The translations under genes and the position numbers were made by a program. Shown here piece by piece: positions 52,690 through 64,000 of a stretch of 64,000 bases of DNA. Numbering within the stretch: position 1 is the stretch's first letter; every line of letters begins with the position of its first letter. The stretch is from Glycine soja (Eukaryota > Streptophyta > Magnoliopsida > Fabales > Fabaceae), in NCBI RefSeq assembly GCF_004193775.1, contig NC_041012.1:8701223-8765222 (forward strand), written 5' to 3'. The notes beneath the pieces were generated by a model. That model saw only the letters and a list, made by a program, of their open reading frames with translations, was not told the origin of the DNA and ran no database searches.

Positions 52690-53420
52690 TGGTTGTTAGT
52701 GGGTTGACATGTTGCATTTTATTCCACATTTTGTATATTTGTTTATGTAAGTTTTGATTCATTTTGTGTTAATTAGGATTAGTTGCATGTTTATTTTGTT
52801 TAATTGTCTAATATGATCCTCAATAGGGTCATAATGTTTTTATGAATTGTTTTTGAGGGATCCAACATTAAAATTAGGTTTAGCCATTAATTTTATTTGA
52901 AGGGATGCACTAGTTGTTTCTTATAAATAACCTTATACTCTCTTGCTTTTGGGATATCATTCAATAAGATTAGAATTTCACTTGTTTTGTGAGTTTAAGA
53001 GTTGTGTCTCTTGTGAGTTCTTAGATTGAACATTTCTTGATTCTTATCAAAGATTTTCATATCTTTGTGGTGAATCGTTACTGAACTTATCACTCTCTAT
53101 AGAATATGACATCTTTCCCTACTCTTTTCCATCGTTTTATTTTTATTTTTAAATACTTATTCTTAATTCCTCATGCTTAATATTTTACAGTTTTTGTTCT
53201 TGCACAACTTTCCTCTATTCCTTTGTTTATGTGTGTCATTCCCATAAAGCTTCAAGCTTTCTTTGATTGAATGTGCCATTGTTACAAAAATTAAGGAAAT
53301 TGTTTTAAAAATTCTTATTTTTCATTCCTCTTTAATTCAATCTATTAAATACAAATCCACTCAAGAACGATCTATGGAAACAATATATCATATAATTTTC
53401 ATAACCTAGAAATTTTTGAG
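52690..53420 (+). mobile_element. Possible solo LTR or LTR fragment
   Basis: The stretch has a TATA-like CTTATAAATAACC (about 52919) followed by TCTCTTGCTTTTGGGATATCATTCAATAAG-type sequence and a T-rich leader with repeated GAGTT and TCTTGTGAG motifs. This resembles the U3-R-U5 organisation of plant LTRs. No gag-pol frame, second LTR or clean primer-binding site was found. The boundaries are guesses. Confidence 0.3.
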
Positions 53421-54192
53421 GTTTGTCTTTTTTTTTTGTCCTTAGAAAGGTGGATTAGTTAAGGAGATTGCAATGGATACTTGAGGTGAGGTTCAATACT
53501 TAGAGTGATTTTGATCTAGAGTACATGATGTATGTGTAGACATCGAAACGACATGACATTGGTGCCTAAATTATAAGGTCAAAATTATCTATAACTTTTG
53601 TGAAGATACCAAGTCGAGAATTTTGCATCCTAAATGTGATTTTGGCTATGCAAGCGACACACTTTGTTTCCTATTTGTTTACTTTGTGCTTTAATTGTAA
53701 TGGCCTTGTCCCTTTTAGGTTTATAGATTTAAATAGATCTTTTAGAATTTGTTTTGACAAGTTCCCTAGTGGGGAAAACCTTGGAGATCAAGGAGTGTTG
53801 GCACAAGGATTGGAATGAAAGATGATTCATCTTTTCTCTACTTTCTTGATTTGGATTTTCTTATCTTATATCTTGATTTTGTTCTTTATATTTAAGTGTT
53901 TTCTAAATTTTTCTTAGGAGCATAGCCATTGACTATTATTTATAATAATCTAGTTATTTTGAGGTTCTCTTAAAAGGTGAGGGGAGAAGAAATAACTAAA
54001 TTTGTAATTAGCTAGGTTTGACCCCAAATGAAAATGAGATTAATTAACCCATGTTCAATTACCAATAGAAATCATATACTTGTCCTATTGTAAAATAAGA
54101 TAAATGCCTGATTTTTATTCGTCATTTTAATCCCATTTTCAGCTAGACAAACTCATATTCATATTATAAAATATTTTTCATTACATTGCTAA

Positions 54193-56148
54193 TTATACAA
54201 GCAATTTATAAATTACTATAATTGTACATACTATATTTACAAATGTTAAAATGTTGATAGGGGCAGCTGCCCCCACAATGCTTAAAGTGCATCCGTGAAT
54301 GGAACAGAGGTTAGGGTTCCCTGCAAACGAGTTGTCGTTGAAGACCAAAAACTGACCCTCGTTGGGGACCTTGCCTGTGAAATTGTTGTAGGAGAGATCC
54401 AGCGTGGTGAGGCTCGTCATGAATTTTATCTCGTCAGGGACTGGCCCTGTTAAATGGTTTCTCGAGACATTGAAAAAGCTCAAGACCGTGAGGTTCTTAA
54501 TCCCCTTAGGAATATCCTCAACTAGCATGTTCCGGCTGAGATCAACGGCGGCGAGTGAAACGCAGCGAGTAAACGTCGTTGGGATTGGTCCGGTGAGATT
54601 GTTGCCGCTTATGTTGACCACAGTCAGCATTGGTAGGTCAAAAACCTCCCCCGGGATTTCTCCAAGGAACTCGTTCGTGTCAAGTGACAGAGTCTGCAGT
54701 GCCCTTAAGTTCTTCAACGCTGGGGGAATTTTCCCAGTGAATAAGTTGTTGGAAAGAGTGAGAATCCCGAGTGAATCGCCGGAAATTTCGGGAGGCAGTT
54801 CTCCGTTAAAACGGTTATTGGCCAACTCGATTATCGTGACGGAAGGTAGCTTGAAAATCCCCGACGGAACTGCGCCGTTAAGGTAGTTATTGGAGGCTCG
54901 GATCTTGGTTAGAGACTTGCAGTTAGCAATCTCGTTAGGGATTGGGCCATGAAAGAAGTTATCTGTGATAATGAAGATTTGTAACCTCCCACTCTTGCAC
55001 AAATCCCGAGGGATCAACCCGCTGAAGTGATTCTTCGTGACGTCGAAGAACTTCAGCCTCCCGTTTTGCCCCAGGTTCTGCGGGAGCTCAGAGGAGAAGT
55101 TATTCTCCCAGAGCTGCAGCGTATTCAGATTGGGAAGCTCGCTCAGCAAGGACGGAATAGGGCCGTGAAGATTGTTGCGGAACAAGTTCATGAGAGTGAG
55201 GTTTCTCAGCTGAGAAAAGCTCTCTGGAATCTCCCCGGTGAGGCTGTTGCAGGAGAGATCCAGTGCCATGAGCCTCACCAAAGAAGAGAGTTCAGACGGA
55301 ATGCTTCCGGTGAGGAAGTTCATTTGCAAGAACAACGTGTCTAGGTTTGTCAGATTTGCAAGACTCGGTGGAATCTCGCCGCTGAGGTTGCAGCTTGAGA
55401 GGTCGAGGAATCTCAGAGATTCCATGGTGCCGAACTCCGGAGGAATTCCACCTTCGTAAGCGTTGCTGTATCCGAGTTTGAGAATCCTCAGAGTCTTCAA
55501 CTTGGACAAACTCTTCGGAATCCTCCCCGATAAGCTGTTGGTGTTTAAGCTCAAAAACTCCAAGCTCTTAAACTCCGAGTAACTCTCCGGTATGCTGCCG
55601 GTAAAATAGTTTCCGTCGAGTTTCAGGTATTTTAGTTTCTCCAGTTTCACGAATTCTTCCGGAAGCGGTCCGGTGAAGTTGTTGTCGTAGACGTCGAGGA
55701 CTTGAAGTTCCGTCATCGGAAGAGTGGCTTGGCCGGGGAAATCGCCGGTGAAGAGGTTGTGAGATATGTTGAGGTGCTTGAGGGAAGTGAGGGCGGCAAG
55801 CTCCATGGGGAGTACACCGGTTAGATTGTTGTTCACGATTGTGAGATTTTCCAGCTTGTCCAAGTTTCCGATCTCCGGCGGAATGTGACCGAAGAGAGGA
55901 ACAAAGGAGACGTTGATAGCAACGACTCGAAGGTCTTGGTCACATGTTACGCCTGAAAAGAAACAGTGTGCAGAATGCGATGTGGAAAACTTCCAGTCAT
56001 GGAGTGCGTCGTCTTTGGCTTCGTCTCCTTTCATGGACTCCTTCAGCTTTAGTAACGCATCCATGTCACTGAACGAAGAGCACGTTGCCATGGGAACCCA
56101 TATGCAGAAAACAAACAATAATAGCGTGTAAAGCACACAGCTTCTCAT
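54193..56148 (-). CDS. Kinase-less CLV1-type paralogue: LRR ectodomain with a new hydrophobic tail
   Basis: A single open frame encodes 651 residues. It starts [20 protein letters not shown], a signal peptide, and continues through the same LRR cap and about 20 LRRs as the gene at 46382-49401, with no frameshift or stop in about 620 codons. Similarity ends after [12 protein letters not shown]. The juxtamembrane region, membrane helix and kinase are replaced by about 30 unrelated residues ending [21 protein letters not shown], which is hydrophobic enough to be a membrane helix. The break (about 54275-54295) lies beside a GGGGCAGCTGCCCC palindrome, suggesting an insertion or rearrangement. Upstream DNA including a TATA box is kept. 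It may be a pseudogene, or a receptor-like protein comparable in layout to CLV2. The open frame and retained promoter argue it could be expressed, but this is not shown. Confidence 0.75.
   Translation of the reverse strand: MRSCVLYTLLLFVFCIWVPMATCSSFSDMDALLKLKESMKGDEAKDDALHDWKFSTSHSAHCFFSGVTCDQDLRVVAINVSFVPLFGHIPPEIGNLDKLENLTIVNNNLTGVLPMELAALTSLKHLNISHNLFTGDFPGQATLPMTELQVLDVYDNNFTGPLPEEFVKLEKLKYLKLDGNYFTGSIPESYSEFKSLEFLSLNTNSLSGRIPKSLSKLKTLRILKLGYSNAYEGGIPPEFGTMESLRFLDLSSCNLSGEIPPSLANLTNLDTLFLQMNFLTGSIPSELSSLVRLMALDLSCNSLTGEIPESFSQLRNLTLMNLFRNNLHGPIPSLLSELPNLNTLQLWENNFSSELPQNLGQNGRLKFFDVTKNHFSGLIPRDLCKSGRLQIFIITDNFFHGPIPNEIANCKSLTKIRASNNYLNGAVPSGIFKLPSVTIIELANNRFNGELPPEISGDSLGILTLSNNLFTGKIPPALKNLRALQTLSLDTNEFLGEIPGEVFDLPMLTVVNISGNNLTGPIPTTFTRCVSLAAVDLSRNMLVEDIPKGIKNLTVLSFFNVSRNHLTGPVPDEIKFMTSLTTLDLSYNNFTGKVPNEGQFLVFNDNSFAGNPNLCSIHGCTLSIVGAAAPINILTFVNIVCTIIVIYKLLV
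54260..54273. repeat. Perfect palindrome at the homology break of the truncated CLV1 copy
   Basis: GGGGCAGCTGCCCC is a perfect 14 bp palindrome in otherwise AT-rich sequence. It lies immediately past the point where similarity to the intact CLV1A-like gene ends. It is read in frame as part of the new C-terminal tail (VGAAAP). Confidence 0.8.
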
Positions 56149-57978
56149 GGCTCTGGCTCTTATCTTTCTTCGCGGTACTCACTATTATACCTACGCTGCG
56201 TCCTTATTATATGTTGACACCACACACCTCATGCAGTCTCTATTTATATATACACCGTTATATTATACATTATATTGAATAGCATGCATTTATTCATGTA
56301 CATCACTGTACTGTTCATGGTGGCATGTTATACTACTTCAATTCTGTTTCTATGAAAATGAAAAAAAAAGTAGTTCTCAAAGTGGATGCCGAGAAAAAAA
56401 TATATATATACTATGCATCACTAGCTTCACAAACGCGCAGTTAGCTTTTGTGAAAACAAAGATGCAATCTCTTTCGTGGCTATTTAACTAGGTTTAAGCT
56501 TTCCATGAGCCTAACTTTGGAATGAAACAAAAGTTGTTTTAAGTGATTCACCAAATTTAAAATTAAAGGAGAATAAAAGAAAGTTTCTTTAGGTGGAGGT
56601 CTTCCTACCTAGTTACTGTGCTTTAGTACATCAATGGGATAATTATTGTCCATGGAAAAGCCAATGCATCAATTCTCTGTTTTAATTTGTTCTGTCAAGG
56701 ATCAAGCACTAGTTATTGCAGAATCGTATTCTATGAGTGACAAGTAGAGGGTATTATGCATCAATAAGAATTTAAAACAAATTATTCATCTGCAAGCTAG
56801 TGATTCTGTCCCAAACATTTCTAAGTTAAATGTAAATTACCATTTTGTTCTTTTGAGAAGAGAATGAAACAGACAATATCCAGACGATATATAGATACAT
56901 AATAGTTATCAACTTACCCAGTGGGTGCATGTAACAGATTCTTCATTTTGCATTTTAAAAAGGTAACATACTAACATGATCTTCTATATATAATTAGATT
57001 AAGTCACGAGTTATGTGAATTATCAATATTTAACTAAATTTTAAGAATAAAATTAATGTTCATAATTTTATTACTAATATACTGTGATTAATTTGGACAA
57101 CTGATACAATGCAACATTATACAATACAAAGGAGAGTGTATTTAACAGTTTCTCTACACGTAGGAATAATTGCTAAAAGAAAGTAAAGATAATATTTTTT
57201 TATTTTTTATTTAAAGCTTAAAAAAGTGTTATTCTAACGCCACTATTAAGATAGAAAAGATCATAAAATGGTCCCCTCTTAAATATTGCTCCAAGACTAT
57301 TTTAGTAAAAAGGATTTATCTACATCATTTGCTCCTGGGTGACTGCCAGGATACTACTACGTAAGGAAAAAAAAAAAATACATGATCTTATTCAACATTG
57401 TTTAAAGAAGTTTGAAATAATTTTTAAGATTATATAAAATAATAAAAATAATTAAAGATGTTATAATTTTTTAACTTCTAATATTATGATCACTTAAATT
57501 ATTAATCAGAGCTGCCATGACCAGAGAAGTAGATGTCATGATGACAAGTTAGCATGTTTGGACAAAAGCTATTTTGTTCCCCTCAAGTCACTTTCGGGCT
57601 TGTCACACCAAACATGGCCTCGCAAGATACTACACAACATTCACTACTGCACATAACCAACCATAGAAAAAGGCGACTAGCTCGACTTAACTAAACTCAC
57701 GTTACTTATGCGAAGCTGAATCAGAAAAGACGCATAAAATAGCATTACAAAAAAGGTAGCGCACCACCATCTTCCATTCATAAACATGATTGCATCAAAT
57801 TATCCACTCAAGTCCCGAAAGATGGAACGAATCCCATTAAATAATAATAAAGGATGTATAAAGCTACAAAATGCATAAAAATGAAAACAAAAATTATACC
57901 AAACAAACTACTGAGCTGCCAGGAGTATACAAAAATGGTTGTCATTCACCACAGGATTGATTAGTAGATGACTTCACT
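56149..57978. other. Promoter region of the truncated CLV1 copy and 3' flank of NOP58
   Basis: A TATA box for the - strand copy lies at about 56239-56255 (TATTTATATATACACC on the + strand). Homology to the upstream region of the intact gene runs in blocks to about 57235. The stretch 57240-57900 has no recognised gene, and the end is the 3' UTR of NOP58. Confidence 0.65.
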
Positions 57979-60900
57979 TTAGTCCTCACTTTTCTTTTTT
58001 TTGCCTTTCTTCTTGCTTGGCATTTCAGGAGATTCTTCCTGCTCTCCCTGCTTCTTTCTCTTTTTCTTCTTCTCTCCTGCATTATCGTCATTCCCATTCT
58101 GCAACTCAGCACTCTCAGTTTCCTTCCTTTTCTTCTTCTTATCTTTTTTCACTACTACAGGTTCTGGTTCCTCACCATCAGCTTGCACAGTTGCATCCTC
58201 TTCCTTTTTGTCCTTCTTTTTCTTCTTGTCCTTCTTTTCTTTCTTTTTATCAGCAACAGAAGGCTCTTGTGCATCTTCATCAATAGCAGAATCAACCATT
58301 TGCCCGATAACTGAATCGGCTGAAGGATTATATGTCTACAAGAAAAATACCAATCAGAACAGACAGAAGGTAAAATCAAATTATTTAACAGTACCAAAAG
58401 GAGCAAGAAACAAACCTTGGCTGGGGTTATCAGTCCTCCAGCTCCTTTCTTTCGGTCCTTGTCATATGCTTCTATCTTGGGCTTTCCCTTGGCAGAACCA
58501 GCAAAACGACCCAACTCTTTGCCTTCAAGGTTCCTCAATCGTGCTTCAAGCTGCACTAAAACTGGTTAAAAGTCTGAAAGAAAAAAGCAAGAAGCCAAGA
58601 TTATAACTATACAAAATATAACAAGTACCTTAGCTCTGTTCTCCAATCCCATGGTGTTATCTTGGCCATCTCCAAGAGCATCACACCTAATAGCTAATGC
58701 CGTCTTTGCAGCAAGTGACCGAGAAATTTTCCCCTTGAACTTTGGAGCTGCCTGACCAATCAAGGAAGCATGGTATATAAGACCATACTTGGGAGTAGCA
58801 TGCTTAGTCTTCAGTGCCCTAAAGAGAGCCTTCTCAGCACCAAGAATTTGCACAGTACTACCAGGCTGCTTTGCAAGATTTAATAAGCTACCACCATGGG
58901 CAATGAGGCGAGCACCAACAAGCTCCCCAACCATTGCAGTCAAATTGGGTGCAATGGTGTTCATTCTACTCTTCAGATAATCATAGAGTTGCGCCCTGTA
59001 TTCCGAGAGAGACAAAACCTGGTCACAGAGTTCTCGAATATTTGCCAAATCAAGCTCACCAATTTCAGTTCCCATAGATATCACAGATGCCTCCTTCAGC
59101 TCTGCCTCAACTTCCTCTGGCAAAATCTGTGATGATTTAAGATTAAAGAAAAATATTATAAAAAAAACTAGGTAAAAGCATATTTAAACATAAAAATATC
59201 AATTGTCTCGATAAGCATTATAGATTTGCTATTAGTAAAAAAACATAAAGGTTGTCTATTGTCCAGAAAGAGAGTAAAAAATCAACATTATATCTGACTG
59301 TGAACCACATGTCAGCTAAAGTGCAAAAACCATTAGCAGCATGTCACTGACAAATAATAATTCTACCTCAGAGAAATCCAGGCTAGCTGCATTAACACGA
59401 TCACCCATCAACTTGACTGCCCTGGCATATAGGATGTTATCCTGTATTATTTTAGTAAGCTCAGGAAAATGCCAACCATACCATTCTCGAACCCTCATGG
59501 CATAGGTATTCAACTCTTTATCAAGATCATCTAGTAAACCAATGGCCTGGACAATCATGGTATCCACCTAAAAAAACATCTTGAAGTCAGGAAATAGTTA
59601 TTAAAAAATATCAGACAAAAACTGGGAGAGAAAAAACAATGAACAATCATTTCATTGGTCAAAATTTCCATTACAGAACTAAATTATATCAAATTCAGTA
59701 ATTTATAAATATGAATAATATATACAATCTTGCTTGTAAGATCCACCTATGAATGTTCAAAGATTCATCCTATTCCCACTCTAAACAACTGTGTACAGTT
59801 AAATGCTTAAACTGCTACTTTGGTATCAGTTAATCAGACATACAACAAAAAGTAGCCAGATAAACCTCCTAAGATATGAACACAAAAAATACTGGTCTTC
59901 AATGGGAAACAACACAGGTATGAGGCAAACTATGAAATCTAGATAACTGATCTGGCAATATAATTATTGTAGCAATGATAAAAGTCCCATATGGAACATA
60001 TTTTCCTCATAAAAAGCATGATCTAAAATAGTTTAAATTGAAATAGAAGGCCAAATAATTGGAAATCGCATACAAGATAAAAAATGACAACTACTAAGAA
60101 GTTAAAACAAACAAATACTCTTACTCTTAAGTATGCTACTTTCCTCACGTGATGTGATTTACAAAAATCAAATTCATTACACCACCTTTGGAATAATACC
60201 CTGATATCTTTATTCATATCAATCAATAACCAAATTTTGGGAGTATTTCTTTGGTGAATAGCAGAGTAGGATATAGACCTCAACATAATAAAAATCTACA
60301 GTGTGGTCAATATACTTAGAATAAGAGTACAATGATAACATCAATTCCTTATAACCATAAAGTCAACGGAAAATACACCTTCTCTGCACTAAACTTCAAT
60401 TTGTATCTGGATAAGCTGTGAGATAAACCCAAACTCATTGGGGCCATGTCTTGAACAGCTAGACCAGATATGAGTTCAGTTAACTGATTTCTAACACCTC
60501 TCATCAACTCCATAACTGCATTGTTGTGAATACAGTCGATTTTCTGAAAGGATCAACAAAATAAATAATCAAGTTAGCTATTAGATAAGTGAAATGTAAA
60601 CTTTCATATCATAGGTTTATAAGGGAAACTTAGGTGACCCACCAATTTCTCCTTGATCACATTCCCAAGCTTTGAATCTGCCACACCTAGTGTTTCATTT
60701 TCACAATGAACACGCAGGAACTTGCGGAGACCCTTGCTAGCTTTTCCATCAATAAGTAAAGTAGCTGCCTCTAGAGCTTCTGAAGTGTTCTCAAATTTAG
60801 AAAATGCTTTCAACTTGACCACCTATTTTGCAAAAATCAGGGTTAGCTTCACTAGAAATTAGAAAATTTTACTAAGTACTAGAAAATGGATGAATAAAAA

Positions 60901-61667
60901 TAGATTGACTTAAAATTCCCCAGTATCATATTGCTGATATCAGCAAACCTACAATAAACAAGGAAGAAGGGGTGGGAAGTAGGGCAAAAAAGAGAACCTG
61001 TCTAGCAGTATCTGCACTGGAAAAGTTCTTCCACAAGTCCTGTGTAAAGAAGCACATATAAATTAAACTAAGCTTTAGGAAGTGGGAAGGAAACACAGGA
61101 CATAATTAGCATGTTTCTTGTGAAAGAATCGCATAAATATATAAAACAGCAGCGTTGTGGGAGAATTACGCAAGAGCAACTACTGCATGCTTCAAGAGGA
61201 CACACATTGTCCGGTCTAGGACACATAACCATGCACACTTTGTTATAATACAAACTCATTTAATTCTAAAATTCAAATACTGAGATATAAGACCCCAGAA
61301 ATAATTAAAATAAATTGTGGATCATAGCAAATAATTTCAAGCAGTACATTTTTTTAAAAGTGATAGTGCAATGCAACAAGTCATGCTAAGATCCAGGAAA
61401 TAATCAGAAAATTTCTGAAGGTGCAAACGTTTCAACAATTACAAATTAAGAAAAATCCACTCCTCCATCAGAAACTGAAATGCGACCCAAGTAAAAGAAA
61501 GACTAACTGAAAACACTCGACAAGAAAAAACCAACCATGCTAGTTCTATTTTCATAACAAAACGAAGAAAAACAAGAGAAGAGTATTACCTCAACTTTAG
61601 AAAGCTTGCCTTCATCCAGCACTTTAAACAGGGCAAAACCCGCGGGTGTTTCAAACAATACGAGCAT
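57979..61667 (-). CDS. NOP58: NOP58/NOP5, core protein of box C/D snoRNPs
   Basis: NOP58 is a nucleolar scaffold of box C/D snoRNPs; with NOP56, fibrillarin and 15.5K it directs rRNA 2'-O-methylation and pre-rRNA processing. Eight coding exons on the - strand (61667-61590, 61039-60998, 60822-60643, 60543-60379, 59567-59367, 59126-58629, 58550-58416 and 58335-57979) join in frame to 551 residues. The N-terminus [20 protein letters not shown] is diagnostic. A coiled-coil region lies at about 155-280, and the Nop domain follows ([49 protein letters not shown]). The C-terminal tail of about 100 residues is Lys/Glu-rich ([16 protein letters not shown]), as is usual. An acceptor-like CTTCAG ends 18 bp upstream of the ATG, so a leader intron is likely. 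Confidence 0.96.
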
Positions 61668-61939
61668 TTTTCTCTCCCAATAAACCTGAAGAAAAAGCAC
61701 CAAAACTTCCCATTAATGAAGTCACAAACACCAAAGAAGAAGCACAGAAAGCGTGTAAACGTTAACCCCAACAAAGCAAACACTCATTTTCTAAAAGAGC
61801 AAATACACTATCGCATTGATCATCACAACAAGTTAACAGCTATCTAAAAATCCAGAAGCGTAAAATGATGAAACTAGTGCTATGGCTAAGCATGAAAAGA
61901 GAGGCGACATATAAAAAGAGAAAAAACCTGAAAAGGGAG

Positions 61940-62125
61940 GGTTTTAGAGCATAAACCCTAAGCTAGGGTTGAAGAGAGAAGTTACAACACGAAGAAGAGG
62001 CGGCAGCGAAACTATTTTGTTTGAGGCAAGAACGATATATAATGGGAGGAGAATGCTATTATTAATGGGCCACGATCATTGTCATAAAGCCCAAGTTTTA
62101 CTTCACGAATCAATCGGGCCAGACC
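61940..62125 (-). promoter_or_regulatory. Promoter of NOP58: inverted pair of telo boxes and TGGGCC/GGGCC motifs
   Basis: AACCCTAAGCTAGGGTT at 61954-61970 holds two telo-box cores in inverted orientation with a 3 bp centre. Further upstream (62065-62125) are TGGGCC, AAGCCCA and GGGCC-AGACCC, of the site II type. Both element classes are typical of ribosome-biogenesis gene promoters in plants. Transcription probably begins between about 61930 and 62030. Confidence 0.6.
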
Positions 62126-64000
62126 CAATGACGTCCTCCTCGTTCAAAAAAATAAATATAAAACACAACAAAAATTTATACAGATAAATGAGATTAGGTT
62201 TCTTCTTTAATATTTTTTTATGACTGAAGGTTTTGTCTTCTAATGTTTGGAGTTTATTTAAAATCACGTTTCATCGCATAAGATGTATGCCAAATAAGAT
62301 TTTATTTATTTATTTAGTGAGTGTACTAAATTAAGATTTAAAAATATTTTAAAAAAAAAATCATGTAGTAGTATCTAATTAAGACTTTTAAAAAATATAA
62401 ATAAGTTTTATCATATTTAATTAGATTTATTTGAATTCTTTTAGGAGGGCAACAATAATGATAATCAATCATGTTTTTTACAACTTTTTAAAAAAATTGG
62501 TATAAAAAACATATAAATTTATGATCGATTATTTTTATATTGATAGATTCAAACTCTATTTTACATTGGAAGTCAGATTTTCTTTCTCCCATTTTTTTTT
62601 TCATGATTCCATCACATAATTTATTCTCTCGTCGTTTAAGGTCATGCAAACGTTGGTACAATACTTGACCATCTCTTACTTCCAATTTAGCAAACTTTTT
62701 CTACAATTAGATAAAAGCTCCTTTTTTTTTTCATTTATCATTTTATTTGGATGACAAATCTTTATCTTCAATATCAGTAGTTAACGAAGACTATAATTTT
62801 GAGATTGAAATCACCTATCCCATAATCCTTGTCTCACTTTCTGTTCCATGAATCAGATTTTGCCACGTCACTTTTGCATTCTTATCAAATATTCTAACAT
62901 TAAAGATTAGATTTTACATTGTTTTTCTGTTCGGCGTCAATTGCCACTGTCTCAAAGCTTTCGGGATGTGTGAACGGTGCCGATTATCACCGCGAGATCT
63001 CGTCGACATTGGATATCGCATGGAATTCGATGATCTTTTCGCACATTGTTCAATCTTATTGATGTCAGAAAAAATGTACTATAAGTACTAGAGGAAGACT
63101 TTGCCCTTGTCTTTCTTCTTGATTCAGAGGACGAGAGCATTGCGTTGGTGTCTTTGGTCCAATAGAGTTTAGCGCCAAGAAAGGTTTCCTGCAAGGTGGA
63201 GGAAAATGTCATGCGGATTGGGGTTGGAGAAGAGATAGTGTGGCTTTTGCGGTAGAGTTTATTTTCTTGGGAATGGGATTTTGAAGGATGGGTGAAGGTG
63301 GAGGCATTTTTGAAGCAGAAACAAAAAAACAAAGGAGAAAGATTGGGCGTAAAAGGAAGAGAACACAATAACTTTACGACGTTAAAATATTAAATAGGAA
63401 TGAAAATCTGACATGGTTTTTTAAGTAATTAATGTTGCGAAATATGATTCGTGGGAACAGGAAGGGAGACTGAGACTAGAAGACATGAGATTTCAATCCA
63501 TAATTTTGAGTCTATTATTGGACTAATATGTCTTTAAGTATGTGGAGAAATACCACTTAAGATTTATTTTTTTAGGGAAAAATGCTAGTTAAGATAAAAA
63601 AATATGTTAAAATCAATTAGTTATCTAAAATTAGAAAAATTGTATTATTTTTTTTATCAAAACCTTATTATTTCTTTCTTATCTTTGTTGTAAATCTTGT
63701 TTTCTAAAAATTCATGAAAAATACTTATTATAAAATTTTTTCTAAAAAATATTGTAAGTCATTATATTCTTACTTATTCTTTTAAAATTCTTACTCCATA
63801 CTTTTTCTTATGTAGAAATAGTCTTTCAAACATTCCAATCCAATGCACTCCCTCGGAGAAGAATCTTACAGTCCATGAACCTGTTTATCTTTTGTTCATA
63901 TGCAAGACAAGAACTAAAAGAAGCATGATTCATACATGCTATCCTAAAATTCCAGCCTTCCCCCAGCCGAGAACCCCCACTCTTGTGACAATTTTTGTTT
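62126..64000. other. Intergenic DNA after NOP58, no gene recognised
   Basis: AT-rich sequence surrounds a GC-richer stretch at about 62930-63370. That stretch has a 138-codon - strand frame (62952-63368), but the frame resembles no family I know and lacks supporting signals. The GC-richer stretch may be the interior of a repeat. Confidence 0.45.

Larger units (their letters stand above)
49402..54192. other. Promoter of the CLV1A-like gene and spacer to the truncated paralogue
   Basis: A TATA box for the - strand gene lies near 49500. About 49400-51020 is homologous in patches to the upstream region of the truncated copy (56149-57235), for example 50040-50160 against 56446-56560 and 50925-51020 against 57122-57235. 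So the tandem duplication carried the promoter. The stretch 51020-52690 is AT-rich and unrecognised. About 52690-53420 looks like an LTR. No kinase-coding remnant was seen between 49402 and 54192. Confidence 0.6.

Noticed and set aside
49402..54192. Residual kinase exons belonging to the truncated CLV1 copy
   Set aside because: I scanned for [15 protein letters not shown] and [12 protein letters not shown] codons on the - strand and saw none. The kinase half appears deleted, not merely interrupted.
57979..61667. Intronic box C/D snoRNA within NOP58
   Set aside because: NOP58 introns host snoRNAs in some eukaryotes, so I looked for RTGATGA and CTGA pairs on the - strand. I found no convincing pair with a short terminal stem.
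62952..63368. 138-codon - strand open frame after NOP58
   Set aside because: No recognised motif or splice or promoter signal. Composition resembles a GC-richer repeat interior, and the frame could be chance.

Overview
This window is nuclear DNA of a dicot legume, most probably soybean (Glycine max or its wild relative G. soja). The reasons are spliced genes with canonical GT-AG introns, AT-rich intergenic DNA full of small transposons, and a CLAVATA1-class receptor kinase whose protein closely matches the soybean NARK/CLV1A pair as I remember it. It differs from NARK at many residues, so the NARK homeologue GmCLV1A is the better identification. No database search was run.

Layout from left to right. 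AT-rich upstream DNA (1-3048) leads into an 18-exon vacuolar-type H+-ATPase subunit a gene on the + strand (3049-12765), which has a TRIM-like retroelement in one intron. After a 3.6 kb spacer comes an RD19/cathepsin F-like cysteine protease on the - strand (16371-18282). A probable 1.1 kb non-autonomous element separates it from a divergent Yae1-domain gene on the + strand (19909-21032). Next is a single-exon plant calmodulin-binding-domain protein on the - strand (21903-24407). A 4.3 kb gene-free stretch is followed by a seven-exon gene for a predicted plastid, membrane-anchored TPR-like protein on the - strand (28744-33544). Two tandem BTF3 (NAC beta subunit) genes lie on the + strand (36941-38060 and 43105-44478). 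Two tandem CLV1-type genes lie on the - strand: an intact receptor kinase (46382-49401) and a kinase-less copy (54193-56148). The last gene is the box C/D snoRNP core protein NOP58 on the - strand (57979-61667). I recognise no gene after it.

The genes are ordinary nuclear neighbours, not an operon or a cassette. Several are housekeeping genes: BTF3 in nascent-chain handling, NOP58 in ribosome biogenesis, Yae1 in ABCE1 Fe-S loading, and VHA-a in vacuolar acidification. BTF3 and NOP58 carry telo-box and TGGGCC (site II) promoter motifs typical of plant translation genes.

The most informative features are the two tandem duplications. The BTF3 duplication has a junction visible almost to the base: its second unit begins inside exon 2 of the neighbouring plastid-protein gene, and a Mutator-like element later split the promoter of the second copy. 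In the CLV1 duplication, the left copy is a complete receptor kinase. The right copy keeps the promoter, the signal peptide and a full open LRR ectodomain, but ends in an unrelated hydrophobic tail in place of the kinase. The two also share a nearly identical 528 bp tract that suggests gene conversion. The truncated copy is the best candidate here for something functionally new: a CLV2-like decoy or co-receptor derived from CLV1.
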